Made by a program: the position numbers and the translations under genes. From the NCBI GenBank assembly GCA_036971475.1, contig JBAIZL010000005.1:236176869-236240868 (forward strand): 64,000 nt of DNA. The letters are read 5' to 3'. Shown here piece after piece: positions 11,911 to 23,015 of the stretch; the stretch's first letter is position 1, and each line of letters opens with the position of its first letter. Below the pieces are notes generated by a model. It made no database searches. It saw nothing but the letters and a program-made list of their open reading frames with translations, and was not told the DNA's origin. Source of the DNA: Prosapia bicincta (lineage: Eukaryota > Arthropoda > Insecta > Hemiptera > Cercopidae).

Positions 11911-12044
11911 TCAAAAATAACAAATAAGACAAGTTGCTTAAGATTTGTCTTATTTGTTATTTTTGATTATTTTTGTGGTATTGGGGTTCTTTTCAATATA
12001 TTTTTATTGTAATATATTGTACCACTGTGCTCTTGATATTGTGT
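11870..12044. mobile_element. 175-bp foldback insertion with 12-bp target duplication
   Basis: The insert is a hairpin: arm 11871-11932, loop 11933-11944, arm 11945 to about 12008. The arms match except for a few bases near the outer end. A tail ending TTGATATTGTGT follows. ATGAAATAACAA occurs immediately on both sides (11858-11869 and 12045-12056). The matching uninterrupted site exists in PLE-1 (about 342-366, reverse) and PLE-2 (about 2482-2500), each with a single copy of that 12-mer. So the insertion and its duplication can be read directly by comparison within the window. No protein is encoded; the class is unknown. Confidence 0.75.
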
Positions 12045-12447
12045 ATGAAATAACAAATTACGAAAATAACCTAACCATACTTGAAATAAATAATAACCCA
12101 ATACAACTAAACTCACTAGAAAAATACCACATTTATAAAAACATACACAACAATTTAATGAATCTACAAACAACATATACAGAAGACATACTATATATAA
12201 AAAAAAAACATCATACACACAGATCAAGAGAAAGTGCGTGTAACGTCAACAAATACCAATATCACGGACCGAACATCTACACCAGAAAAATATCAGTGAT
12301 TCGACAATGGTCAAGTGACCGAAAGGTGCCTCATCACTCAAGGTAAAATTATTGCACTTAATGGTGGATAAAATTACTTACAATAGTAATATATTAACTT
12401 CATAAAGTCAGTGCAACGGAAAAACAATGGATAACGTAAAATATCAA

Positions 12448-12448
<1 letters not shown>

Positions 12449-12507
<59 letters not shown>
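12449..12507. repeat. (AT)n microsatellite at PLE-4 right border
   Basis: Pure AT tract directly after the PLE-4 terminal sequence. Overlapping minus-strand frames (12374-12616) are repeat shadows. Confidence 0.95.
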
Positions 12508-12511
<4 letters not shown>

Positions 12512-15257
12512 ATTTGTGTAAATAATAAAAACTTTGAGGCAATTAAAATTATAAAGAACGTTAAACTCATAATATATAATAACATATAGATTAAAAGTTT
12601 TTAGCCACTCAAACATTATACATGAAACCTTTGAAATTTCAATTATATATTTTAATTAATTCAACATGTTAAAATACTTAAACACATGGGAGCCCATACC
12701 TGGGTCAAGGGGGTGCGGCCTCTCCCTAGCTTATGCTTAGATTAAAAAAAAAACAAATAAATATCCAATCTGATGTAGACAAGTGAATAAAAAATAAAAG
12801 TAACTTTATAAGTTGTTGAGTTTTAGAACATGTCTAGGGACTAAAATATTTATATACACAAATGTGTGTTGCCTTAAATATTTGCATATTATTGTTTTAT
12901 AATTAAATGTACGAGTAATTAGATTAATGTGTTTATTTTGTTTATACATTAAGTACCATGACCTAGTACTCTATAAGTAGCATATTAATAGATTAAACTA
13001 GGTTAAAAGTTTAATATTTTTCCTGCTCAATTTTTTTGTATGCAATGCCTTCATGACCAGCCTCCCCCCCTAGAACCTTTCATATAGGGTTTGTTTGTAT
13101 GGAACCTGCTATGTGCTGTATGCGCCCATGCTTAAACATATACATAAATACCAACACTTCAATAATCGTCACAAACAAGTATACGTCTAAAAATAAAACA
13201 GAAATATTAAAAATTCTATTTCAAATAAATTACGGAAATGACTAATTCGGATAACCGGAACTTTAAAAAGGTCGAATGAGAAAAGTATGGTAAACTGGCA
13301 AAATGAGTAAAAACGTGGTTAAGATGTAAAAAAAGGCAACTACTGTATATCAAATAAAAAGCTACGCAAAACAAAAAATAAAATACAAATATAAAATTAA
13401 AAAGACATATTGTGCGTATAGTATTTTGTATTAGATAAAAAAAGTTACTTCTTGATGAAGTCTGAATGTTTTTACGTATAAGTTAGGAGAACACCTGTAC
13501 TATGAGAACCAAAACGTATTTACGTGCTTCAAAGTTTTGTTTACTGCCTCGGTTAAGCCGGATCTCGGTTAGTCGGGGTTGGAATAGCCGACGCACGGAC
13601 AATCGAGTAATGAACAATCAGGGTTACGATAATCGGGGTTCGGTTAATCGAGGTTCGGATTATCGAAGTTCTAATGTAATCATATCGTTTAAACTTTTCT
13701 AAAATTGAATACATAATATTAGAGTAAATGTTTCAAGAACAACAGGAAATGTGTCTGAATTACGTTCATTAAAAAGTCTGTAAAATGTAATTAGAGATAG
13801 TTAGTATTATAACGTGTAGTTATATAACACGTTTGAATGTGTAACTAATTACTTTCTACTCGCATTTTCGATCCAGAGAAAACAATATCAAACACTGAGT
13901 TTAAACGGAGTTCCATTTTGTAGCTCCATTCAATACATCAATATGTTCAATAATAATGAATCAACCCTAGGGGTGTAGTTTTCACCTACTTTATTTCTTT
14001 CTGATTTTATTGTGTACCGCTGGTAAAACTGTCTCTTGTGTAATAATCAGTTAGACTTTACTTATTACAACTCCAGCCTCTACAGAGTCCTTTACATAGG
14101 AGGATGTTTGGGGTGATAAGATGTACTATTGTGTGACGTCACCAAGTTACAGAGTGCGTTGCCCCCTGACTCCTAGAGGTAAATTTAGTAGTTAGAAAAT
14201 CCGGTGATGTTACTCGAGTAGAATATTATTCTTCTAATAATTCATTGCTGTATATATAATGTTTATAATGTCCTTTAATAATATACACTTTTAATAATAA
14301 AGAGGACTTTAAAAAACATTCAATTGAGGGATTTAGAGATAAAATTATTAAATTAGTTTGAATATTTCAATAAACGAATATAACCAACTGTCTATTTAAT
14401 TTAAAATTGTCAAACATTTTTTTTACATTTTAATAACCAATAAAGTACAATAATTTTTCTCCTTTACACAGAGAATTTACCTTAAATACTTTACCTTTTT
14501 TCATATAACCTGATTAATATATTTCTAGTTGCTCATAAATTTAAACAAACATATTGAAAATATGTCACGAATATTTGTAATAGTAAAGTAGAATATTAAA
14601 TTTAAGAAAATAAATTACAGTTGCGAAAAAACTCATAAATTTGTAATCTAAGTCTTTATGTTGCAGGAAATTGGTTTGAAGTAATTGTAACTTGTGCTTC
14701 TTTGATTTTATTCCTTGACGACAAGTCTTTAATCAAAGCTAATAGCAATTTGACGGGCTGTAGGAAACTGAGTTAATTTAAAGGAATTGGTTCGATAATC
14801 CATAAAAATTAAAGGCATTCATCACCTTTAAAACGAGAAAGTAAACAACGGAGCGGGCATTAAGGAGAGTCTGAATGGAGTATTCGAGTAACAGAAACAC
14901 TAACAATTAAAGGTTGTGTGGGATTAACGGTAAGAATATCTTCAAATTAATTGTGCAAACCTAGTGGGTACTACCAAATAAAATGGTCTTTCGCCTTTAA
15001 CTACATTTATTTCCCTACGCAACAAAAACTAACAAGTTTTAAAAATTGCGGGCCTATTAAATTAAAATGAGTTAACCTAAATATATAATTAGGTTAGCTG
15101 CAAACATTTTGAGAATGTGTGTATGTGTGTGCATGCGTGGGTGAGAGCTAGTGTTCGTGCGCGAGTGTTTATGTGTGATAGAGAGAGAATAACATAGACA
15201 GAAAGATAAAAAGATAGATATATGAATAGACAAAGAGATAGAGAAACACATATTTAT

Positions 15258-15258
<1 letters not shown>
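12508..15258. other. No gene recognised; unique AT-rich DNA
   Basis: No CDS can be supported. A less AT-rich stretch at about 14690-14960 contains two opposed TCF-like hexamers (CTTTGAT near 14701 and ATCAAAG near 14734), which may be chance. The short repeat at 13540-13675 is listed separately. Confidence 0.45.
13540..13675. repeat. Degenerate 12-15 bp repeat of the CGGTTAATCGAGG type
   Basis: About ten loose copies of an AATCGGGGTTCGG-like unit. The theme (GGTTAATCG, GGATAATCG) resembles the subterminal text of the pogo-like element at 50566-51456 (CGGATAATCCG, CCGGTTAATCCG). This may be the relic of one end of such an element. A 66-codon frame with NRGS-type repeats is a by-product. Confidence 0.4.

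Positions 15259-15289
<31 letters not shown>
15259..15289. repeat. (GA)n microsatellite
   Basis: Pure AG run within a longer purine-rich stretch (15175-15320). Confidence 0.95.
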
Positions 15290-15293
<4 letters not shown>

Positions 15294-16189
15294 TGGGAGG
15301 GACAGATAATAATGAGACAGCTGACAGAATTACTATTAAAATGTTGGAATCATTAATTAAAAACAATATTAGTATCTGTCGGAAACATGAAGTAGGATAT
15401 ACATTCGCTAATAGATAATTTATTATGAACATTATAACAATAATAATTACAATAATTTTAAAAAAATTAAAATTACAAGCAACGTAATTATTGCATTAAA
15501 AAAATAAATGTCATTTCGAAAAGCTGCAAAAGTTCTTCCTTATATTCTTGCACTATAATTATTCGTATACACGTTTTGCAATAATTAAATAATGCCGTTT
15601 ATATAAACCTTACCGTTGATAACCTTGCCGCCGAAAGTGAGACGGCTACCAATTAAATAACACGGTCATTAACCAGACAGTAACTAGTTTATAGAGACTT
15701 GTAGTAAGTGATCACTTCCTGATAAATGTTCAAGTTTTTATACCGTTCTGAGGTACGCCAACCAGAGGCAAACTTGGGGCGGTCGACAATTAATTAGACA
15801 AGAAAACATATTTACCGACAAATGTCCAAAATTTGTCTATATGTGTAAAATTGTAATATTATTTTTTAAAAATCTTTATAAACATAACCTTACGGAACTG
15901 CTAGGTTCAAAGAAATTAACGATTTTTGAAATTAAGCCCCAACTTCTTTATATCAAGAATAGAAGAAATTTTTATTACTTACGAAAAAAAGTCGTTAAAA
16001 TCTTTCGAAAGAGTCATATAAAAGCTTTAAAAATCTCAAAAAAACTCCAATTTGAAAAAAAGAAAAATAGTTCGAAAAAAATGTAGGCTACCTAATTGCA
16101 ACACAGTGACAACACTAATTCGGAGCAAAAGAAGTTTTTTACTCTGTTAATATTAAACCCAAACAAATGTTTGGCCACGGCAACTTTGG
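15290..16189. other. No gene recognised
   Basis: AT-rich, with moderately GC-rich unique patches at 15610-15680 and 15745-15795. An 81-codon Lys-rich frame at 15841-16086 has no recognisable family. Confidence 0.4.
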
Positions 16190-16400
16190 ATTTCGGTCTA
16201 ATTAAGTTAAAACAATTACCAGGGGACCGGTGTAAAAGTGCGGGGCGCACGCTACTGCTCCGGCCAGCATATTACGCCCCAAAGCAAGCCCTGGGGCCCC
16301 ACTACCGTCCACTGCTCTTGTTTATTGCCTTTGCCGTACGGTTTATGCCCAACCCACAAACAGTGCACTACATCACCCCTCCTAGCCTAATACACCCTTA
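16190..16400. other. GC-rich island in AT-rich DNA
   Basis: About 200 bases with clearly higher GC than anything nearby, including CCAGGGGACCGG and CTGGGGCCCCAC. A 101-codon frame (16096-16401) spans it but shows no domain, and its first third is AT-rich. It may be a conserved or regulatory element, an exon I cannot frame, or an old insertion. Confidence 0.35.
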
Positions 16401-16439
16401 GTACATTAAAGTCCTTGCATTATTAAGAACCTAACAGCT

Positions 16440-17050
16440 GTCAAACGTACAATTAAATGTTTTAACGTCAATTCTTACTGAGGTCAACAAAGAAAAATGT
16501 ATTCTAGTTACGTGTTATTTTATAATTATAATTAATATAAATATGTATATAGGTCTACATGTGTCAGCATCGCAATATTAAGTGGTAAAATAGGAGGCTA
16601 ATTTTCTAGCATTTTTCCATTTCCCTCTCTATACACTATATGGCTTGGACAATTAAGTTCTTTCATTATTTATTAGTTTTTTTCGCTTCCAATTTATAAA
16701 TATAATATCTCAATCTATCCATCTCTTGTAATCTTCATTAGAAAACCATTTTCTTATAATTCCATGTAGGCCTACATCTTTATCTAACAGTTATCTAGCT
16801 GTGGGAAAGTTAGCTTAGTGAAAAAAAAAATGCTGGATTTTAAAAATGTAGTTATTCAGTTCGAATACGACCGAAATATAAACTTATTTAGTTGTAATTA
16901 TTAAACAGATATTTTAAAACTGTATTAACATCAATTGTCATCAATTAAAGGTTTAAAAAATGTATTTCAACTTAATTGGATGAACTTTGTACAAATTGTA
17001 TATAATACGAGAAAAGCGTGAGCTAATAGAAGGAATTGGAAAGGTAAACC
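16440..17050 (+). mobile_element. Dispersed repeat R1, forward copy with tRNA-like segment
   Basis: Contains in order a GTCAATTCTTACTGAGGTCA start (16468), a CCCTCTCTATACAC segment (16623), a tRNA-like segment and ACTTAATTGGATGAA (16970). The tRNA-like segment has an A-box-like TTAGCTTAGTG at about 16811 and a B-box-like AGTTCGAATACGACC at about 16858, spaced as in tRNA-derived SINEs. The same order in reverse is at 3710-4330. No coding capacity. Confidence 0.6.
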
Positions 17051-17464
17051 AATGAATAAATTATTTAACATTTTATCTGAGAGAGGTTCTGTTATTTAGA
17101 TAAACATATTCGGAATAAATAGGGAATAGAATAAAAATATAATATACTACCAGGGATAACAATTCTTAATATTTCGGCACTTTTAATCTTCGAATGGATT
17201 TTTAAAAGATATCATTATTTGTGAACAACAATGAAAATTCGTTAAAAGGAATCTATTAATTGTGTCTTACTTGAAAAATAAATGTCGCTACTAATAAAAA
17301 CCAAAAACTCTAAAGTATTAATTAAGTCCTTTCTCAAACCAGAACTATAATTAAATTTGTAATTTTACATTTTTGTTGTAATTTTTTAGTTTTTGCCTAA
17401 TTCAAATCAACTAATGTTTTCCATTTGCTGAAGATGAATAGCTTATAGCTTCAGTTAATCTTGT

Positions 17465-17850
17465 AGTAACTTCCTCTGAAGATGACTGATAAGAAATCGA
17501 AATGTATAGAAAGATTTAAATTAAATGTTTGTGGCCAAGAGGTTTTATTTATTGAAAATAAAAATTATAGTTTAAGCTTCTGTTACACAAAAAGGCACAC
17601 CTTGCAAATTATTCACCATTTAAAAGAACATCGTTTTTGTAAGTTTAAGCGTGAAGATGTTTTTACAATTTCTATAGCACACTACACTCATATCCACGTG
17701 TATGTTCATATATGTAAAGGAAAAATGACATACTAAAATAGACCAAGTTAATCATCCAGTCCCTCTTGATATCTACTGTTGTTGTGTAAAACCTATTTAC
17801 CACTTCTGATTATTACATATTCTAAAATTAAATATTTTAATTTGACAAAA
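17465..17850 (+). mobile_element. Dispersed repeat R2 with hammerhead-like start
   Basis: From about 17610 this aligns by eye with 33045-33210: AAGAACATYGTTTTTGTAAG, then GCACACTACACT-type text, GTTCAT, GACCAAGTTAAT and CCAGTC. Just upstream CTGAAGA (17475) is followed by 17 bases and then CGAAATGTATAG, a decayed form of the hammerhead core seen at 55937-55981. An 84-codon frame at 17482-17736 crosses the repeat and is not supported as a gene. Confidence 0.45.
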
Positions 17851-19338
17851 TGGACATCGTAGTATTAAAATGAATTCCAATTATTTTGGTTCTATTAAAC
17901 AGCTACGTGTAACAAAGCACAACAAGAAGCTGACGCCCCTAAATAAACCAACGTTATCTGTAAGAATAAAAAATGATAACAATGCTAAATAATGGTAACA
18001 ATGGCAATAAATTGAAACAAAAAACGCAACAAATACCAGAGATGTAATTGTAAGGAAGTGTAAAATGGTAAACACACAAATTCCCTGGCGAAGATATAAG
18101 CAACAAACCCACAATAGAGGGAAATACTGACAGAACTAAAGTAGAAAAGAAATTAAAATAGTCGGATATGTATCAAGAAGTGAGGCAGCCGATAGATAAT
18201 ATAAACAGGGATGAAGTCCAATAGGATGGAAAAAACGAGTCGACCACTGTTCCACCTTTCGATTTTTACTGAGTTTGTTAAATTTTGAATATCCGACGTA
18301 TCATCGGCCCTCACCTCGGAAAATCGAAGCTCACTGTATAAAGTGTGAGGCCGAAATTGAAAAATTGAGTATAAAATTAAAAAAGACGTACATAAATAGA
18401 AAAAGTATTTTACGTCATTCCTATAAGAGCATGCCGAAAACCAAAAATTATATGCGTACTGTACAACTTTTTACTACCTAGGTTAATCGTCTAATCCGGA
18501 TCCGGATAATATAAACTCTACGGTATAAAATATTTTGCCAATATCGATTATGACAGGAGCGTCGATAAGTATCACACAATAATACATATAGTTTGTTGTA
18601 TTTGCACGAATTTGTATTTCCCTGTGCCAGTTTATAATGTATGCACGATCGAAAACAAAATCATCAGCGAAATGCGGGTGTAAAAACATAGCATTGCACG
18701 GGACAATGAAGGTGCAATTAAGCTCAACTATCGATGCAGCGTCATTTGTTTGAAATTATTGTGTTTATTTTGAAGATAAACTGATATAAATTTAATTACA
18801 ATAGTGTTGTTTAATATATTGGAAAAAACTATAATTATTTATTCACAAATAATATATTTATTTATTAAACCTTGTAATAATTTGTAGTTATTTATCCGGT
18901 TTTATCCTACAATAGGAGTTCACACGCGACAAATAATCAATTAGGCCTACACATTGTAGGGTTGTAGTTCACGGGATGGATATTGCTTTCTTTGAAAAAA
19001 TATTCTCGCTCGAAGTTTTCCACCTAGAGAATCAAAACTCCCTGTAGAAGTTTTTTCCACCACACCCATTCCAAAAGTAAAGTGAGTTCTGCTTTGGCCA
19101 TCACGTCGTATACTAACCTTGTCGTTTATAACCTGATATATTTTGCCTTGAATTTTGAACCATTTCGTTACTTACTTTCCTTAAGTAGACCGATGCCTTA
19201 TTTAGGTTACTAAGATTATTTTTCTTAATTTTTTACAGCTTTTTCCGTCCTTCACTTTTATTATATCACTTTCACTTTTATTCATCTCCACACCCACTAT
19301 TCAAATTCTTTAAATCGTTTTACGTGTCAATCAAATTA
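17851..19338. other. No gene recognised
   Basis: AT-rich unique DNA. Short frames (17881-18114 minus, 18275-18481 plus, 18483-18689 minus) have no motifs. Text near 18480-18510 (CCGGATCCGGATAAT) loosely resembles pogo-type ends. Confidence 0.45.
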
Positions 19339-20339
19339 ACAGTCGTAATTTTAATCATAACCATCGCCGTTTTAGCTTATCTTAATGATCACCATTTAAT
19401 CTTCTCATAACAGTCGTAAATTTGTTTTAATCATAACTATCGCCGTTTTAGCTTATCTTAATGATCACCATTTATTCTTCTCATAACAGTCGTAATTTTG
19501 TTTTAATCATAACCATCGCCGTTTTAGCTTATCTTAATGATCACCATTTAATCTTCTCATAACAGTCGTAATTTTGTTTTAATCATAACCATCGCCGTTT
19601 TAGCTTATCTTAATGATCACCATTTAATCTTCTCATAACAGTCGTAATTTTGTTTTAATCATAACCCTCGCCGTTTTAGCTTATCGTAATGATCACCATT
19701 TAATCTTCTCATAATAGTCGTAATTTTATCTTATCATAATTATCACAGTTTTATTTTTTTATAACAATTCGCATTTTGTCTTCTCATAAAAATCGCCGAT
19801 TAATCTTCCATAGCAATCGCCGTTTTATCCTCTCATATTAATCCCCGTTTCATCTTTCCATAACAATCGCCGTTTTATCTTCTCGTAACAATTCCCATTT
19901 TATCTTCTCATAAACAATGCCAATTAATCTTCCATAACAATCGCCGTTTTATCCTCTCATAACAATCCCCGTTTCATCTTCCCATAACAATCGCCGTTTC
20001 ATCTTCCCATAACAATCGCCGTTTCATCTTCCCATAACAATCGCCGTTTCATCTTCCCATAACAATCGCCGTTTCATAACAATCGTAGTTTTATCTTTGC
20101 ATAGCAATCCCAGTTTTATCTTTGCATAACAATCGCCGTTTCATCTTCCCATAACAATCGCCGTTTCATCTTCCCATAACAATCGCCGTTTCATCTTCGC
20201 ATAACATTCGCCGTTTCATCTTCCCATAACAATCGCCGTTTCATCTTCCCATAACAATCGCCGTTTCATAACAATCGTAGTTTTATCTTTGCATAGCAAT
20301 CCCAGTTTTATCTTTGCATAACAATTTGCTGTTTCATTT
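19339..20339. repeat. 25-bp tandem array with 75-bp higher-order part
   Basis: The monomer is of the type ATAACAATCGCCGTTTCATC plus TTCCC (25 bp). In 19339-19735 three diverged monomers form a repeating 75-bp unit, five times. From 19740 single monomers dominate, about 24 units. A further duplication of 192 bp is visible because AATCGTAG occurs at 20081 and 20273 in identical context. No coding signal. Confidence 0.9.
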
Positions 20340-20973
20340 TATTACCTTTATAAAAATATGAAACGCAATTCTATACTGGTTTCAAGTCTGTTATTTAAAG
20401 GTATTTTCCACATTCAATACATTACGGTACTAGTAACCACTTAGCTAGGTTTCAACGTGTAATTACTAGATTCACCATATGCACTTAGTTTCCTTTATCT
20501 TCCCGAGAGAGGTTTTGCAAAATGACCTGGTCACGCCTTTACTACAATTCGTTTACACAAAACCTAACCAATACATATTTTTAATATAACAGCTGACAGT
20601 GAATTATACAATAATTTAATACCAAACGGAATTTGGTCTTCCAATGCGTGTAGGCCTAATGTAAATTAAATGGTTAAATCGTGTGGGTAAATTGTAAATG
20701 TAATGAATTTAAACAAGCCTACAAAAACATTTCAAATACCTTAGAAACATTATTTAAAATAACATGAAGATTAGGTTGAGCGAAGCACACACTAGTTTGT
20801 CATCTCATAGATTAGCCGAACACGATACCTAACAAGTATACCCATGCATACAGCGTCGCCCATGTTGCCGACTTTGCATGTTTTCCCACTTCTACACCTA
20901 CACCTAGACTAAACAATGCGCGTCTTAATGGGTTTGTGGTCTAAAAGGACAGTGATTCCATTAACTTAGATCT
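20340..20973. other. No gene recognised
   Basis: Unique AT-rich sequence between the 25-bp array and the hAT-like relic. Confidence 0.45.
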
Positions 20974-21396
20974 AGCGACTGGGAGATTCCGATTCTTGAT
21001 TCCAGGAATTGTCGATTCTAATTGTATCGAGGAATCGTCGATACTCGATTCTCCATTGATTAAAAAGCCGATTCCGATTCTTGTTGTTTTACTGTTCAAA
21101 TACGTGTCCGGTGTAATTTTTAGGAAATATAGTTAATGTATTACACAGGCCAACGATCAAAATGCTTTTTTTCTTAAAACATCTTATTCTTATGTTTTTT
21201 AGGGTGCTAAACCCAAATATGACACTTATTAAGCTCTATCACCTACCATTTTTTTTCACATTTGCACATAAATTTATTGAATTTTGTTATTTTTTTAAGA
21301 ATTTATCAATTTTTATAAAGTTCAAATGTAATTGTAAAATATTTGTACTGGCTGTAGAAGAGTTGGCAGCACTGCTGAAACACATTTACATTGATG

Positions 21397-22026
21397 CAAA
21401 AAGAACTGGCCTGTGAGGAAGTCTTTAAAACCTGGCGAGAAGTACATTCTCAGCAAAAATCTTGTAGATCCTAAACACATTCTCTTACCACCTCTACATA
21501 TAACGTTAGGCCTCATGAAACAATTTGTAAAAGCATTGCCTAAAGATGGACCTTGTTTTAAGTATCTCTGCCAAAAGTTTCCAAACCTTTCAGAAGCTAA
21601 ACTTAAAGAAGGCGTCTTTGTAGGACCCGACATTCGAAAAATGATGTTCGATGTTACCTTTGAAACCACAATGACGATGAATGAGAAAGAAGCATGGGTA
21701 TCATTCAAGCAAGTTGTTACAAAATTCTTAGGAAATGCAAAAGGCCCAGAATATGGTACTATTGTAGCTAACATGTTGAAGAAGTTTAAAAAATTAGAAT
21801 GTTTGATGAGCCTGAAAGTTCATTTTTTGAACAGTCATCTTGATTGCTTCCCGGAAAATTTGGGAGATGTTAGTGAGGAGCAGGGTGAGCGTTTCACCAA
21901 GGTATGAAATTGATGGAAAAACGCAACCAGGGCCGCTGGAACATCAACATGATGGGGGACTACTGTTGGTCACTTCACCGAAAAAGCTATACAAGAATCT
22001 TCAAAGAAAAAAGAGAAAGGAAGTAA
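21397..22026 (+). pseudogene. Decayed repeat-associated ORF of unknown function
   Basis: The frame begins around NWPVRKSLKPGEKY, before the first ATG at 21413. It runs through LLPPLHITLGLMKQFVKAL and FPNLSEAKLKEGVFVGPDIR, then HFLNSHLDCFPENLGD and GERF. One base is missing near 21895, so the apparent 164-codon protein stops at 21907. The rest (MEKRNQGRW, GDYCWSL) continues in another frame at 21904-22026. I recognise this as a kind of sequence that recurs in many arthropod genomes as multi-copy uncharacterised protein. Its role is unknown and transposon origin is inference. It lies between hAT-like ends, which may or may not be its own element. Confidence 0.6.
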
Positions 22027-22300
22027 AAACCAATTCCATCTGACTACTGAAACCTACATTACTACACTTTACCATTATTTCAAGTAACCTACTGTAAATA
22101 AAAACCATGATTGTGATTTAACATGTAGAGCTTCATTAATTTTACCATATACCATATAGAGATTTTAAACTATATAACAAAAAGCAGATTGCTCAAAAAC
22201 TATGGGTGATACAAAAAAACTAAGACCAGATTTGGATTCAGCTATAAAAAGCTATAAAAATCTGCTATTAAAGTCAAAAACGTTTTCAATGTTATTTATC

Positions 22301-22449
22301 ACTAAACACGTTTTATTAAATGTTTATAAACTTGCCTATAGGAGCACTTACTTATATTTGTTGAGGACGGCCGTTTCGGGAGATGTGTCTCAACAAATAT
22401 AAGTAAGTGCTACTATAGGCAAGTTTATAAACATTTAAAAGTGTTTAGT
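22301..22449. repeat. Long hairpin with hammerhead remnant at its tip
   Basis: Arms 22301-22365 and 22389-22449 are near-perfect inverted repeats (TGTTTATAAACTTGCCTATA and complement). The 23-base loop, read on the minus strand, includes CCGAAACGGCCGTC. That is the GAAA, short palindrome, UC order of hammerhead stem III and cleavage site. GTTGAG/CTCAAC would be stem I. A CUGANGA box is not present, so it should be inactive. It is nested in the hAT-like relic. Confidence 0.6.
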
Positions 22450-23015
22450 GAAAACTAGTAACTCATGTGAAGATATAATCAACAAATATCTATTATTTAT
22501 GTATTACTTGCTTTAAATGAATTAAACGATTAAAGCAAATGTCGATTAGAGATAATGAAAAGCTATTATTATTATTTATGACGCAACAACAAAGACAATC
22601 GGAAGCATTTCTGGTCCGTTTGTCACGGCTCGTCTCTCGCTCATCTGTCTCACTCTTATTCGGACTTTCTCTCTCTCTCTCTCTACCTCCCTCCCCCGGC
22701 TCAGACCGACACTACCACGCCACCGCTTAAGGGTACTTCCAATTTATCCAGTTCTACAAACTGAAATGGCTATTACTGAAGCTATATTGTAATTGTGAAC
22801 TGAAGTTCATATTTGTAATTTAAAATCTTTACCATAATCCCATATGTTTATCATGCTTTCCAGAAATTCCTATTCATAACAATTTTCTATAGTCTGACCA
22901 AGATGCTATCTAAATTCATCATTAGGCCTACATGACTTAAAAGAATCGAGAATCGAAAGAAAAATTTGTGAGTCGAAATCGGAATTGAAAATTTCAAGTA
23001 TCGGCCCATCCCTAC

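Larger units (their letters stand above)
11315..12403 (+). mobile_element. Short Penelope-like element with 196-bp inverted ends (copy PLE-4)
   Basis: The arms 11315-11510 and 12208-12403 are near-perfect inverted repeats of equal length, running from ATGAAGTTAATATATT to TGTATGATGT and its complement. Inside lies the C-terminal PLE protein in forward frame: the GIY-YIG part, then the region with LEKYHIYKNIHNN near 12110-12150. RT is absent, so this is a 5'-truncated copy with an opposed copy of its own 3' end added. Inverted pseudo-terminal repeats are known for PLEs. The right end continues past the arm to about 12448 (CAGTGCAACGGAAAAACAAT), sequence also found inverted at PLE-3. A 175-bp palindromic insertion splits the coding part. 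Confidence 0.85.
20974..23015. mobile_element. hAT-like DNA transposon relic
   Basis: The left end (CTGGGAGATTCCGATTCTTGA) and the reverse complement of the right end (TAGGGATGGGCCGATACTTG) are diverged inverted repeats. They are followed inward by GATTC-rich text typical of many hAT termini (GAATCGAGAATCG at 22942, CGATTCTCCATTGATT at 21046). The flanks TTAGATCT (20966-20973) and TTGAATCT (23016-23023) match at six of eight bases, as expected of an old 8-bp target duplication. No hAT transposase motif is visible inside. Instead it holds a decayed ORF of another type and a nested hairpin. Confidence 0.5.
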
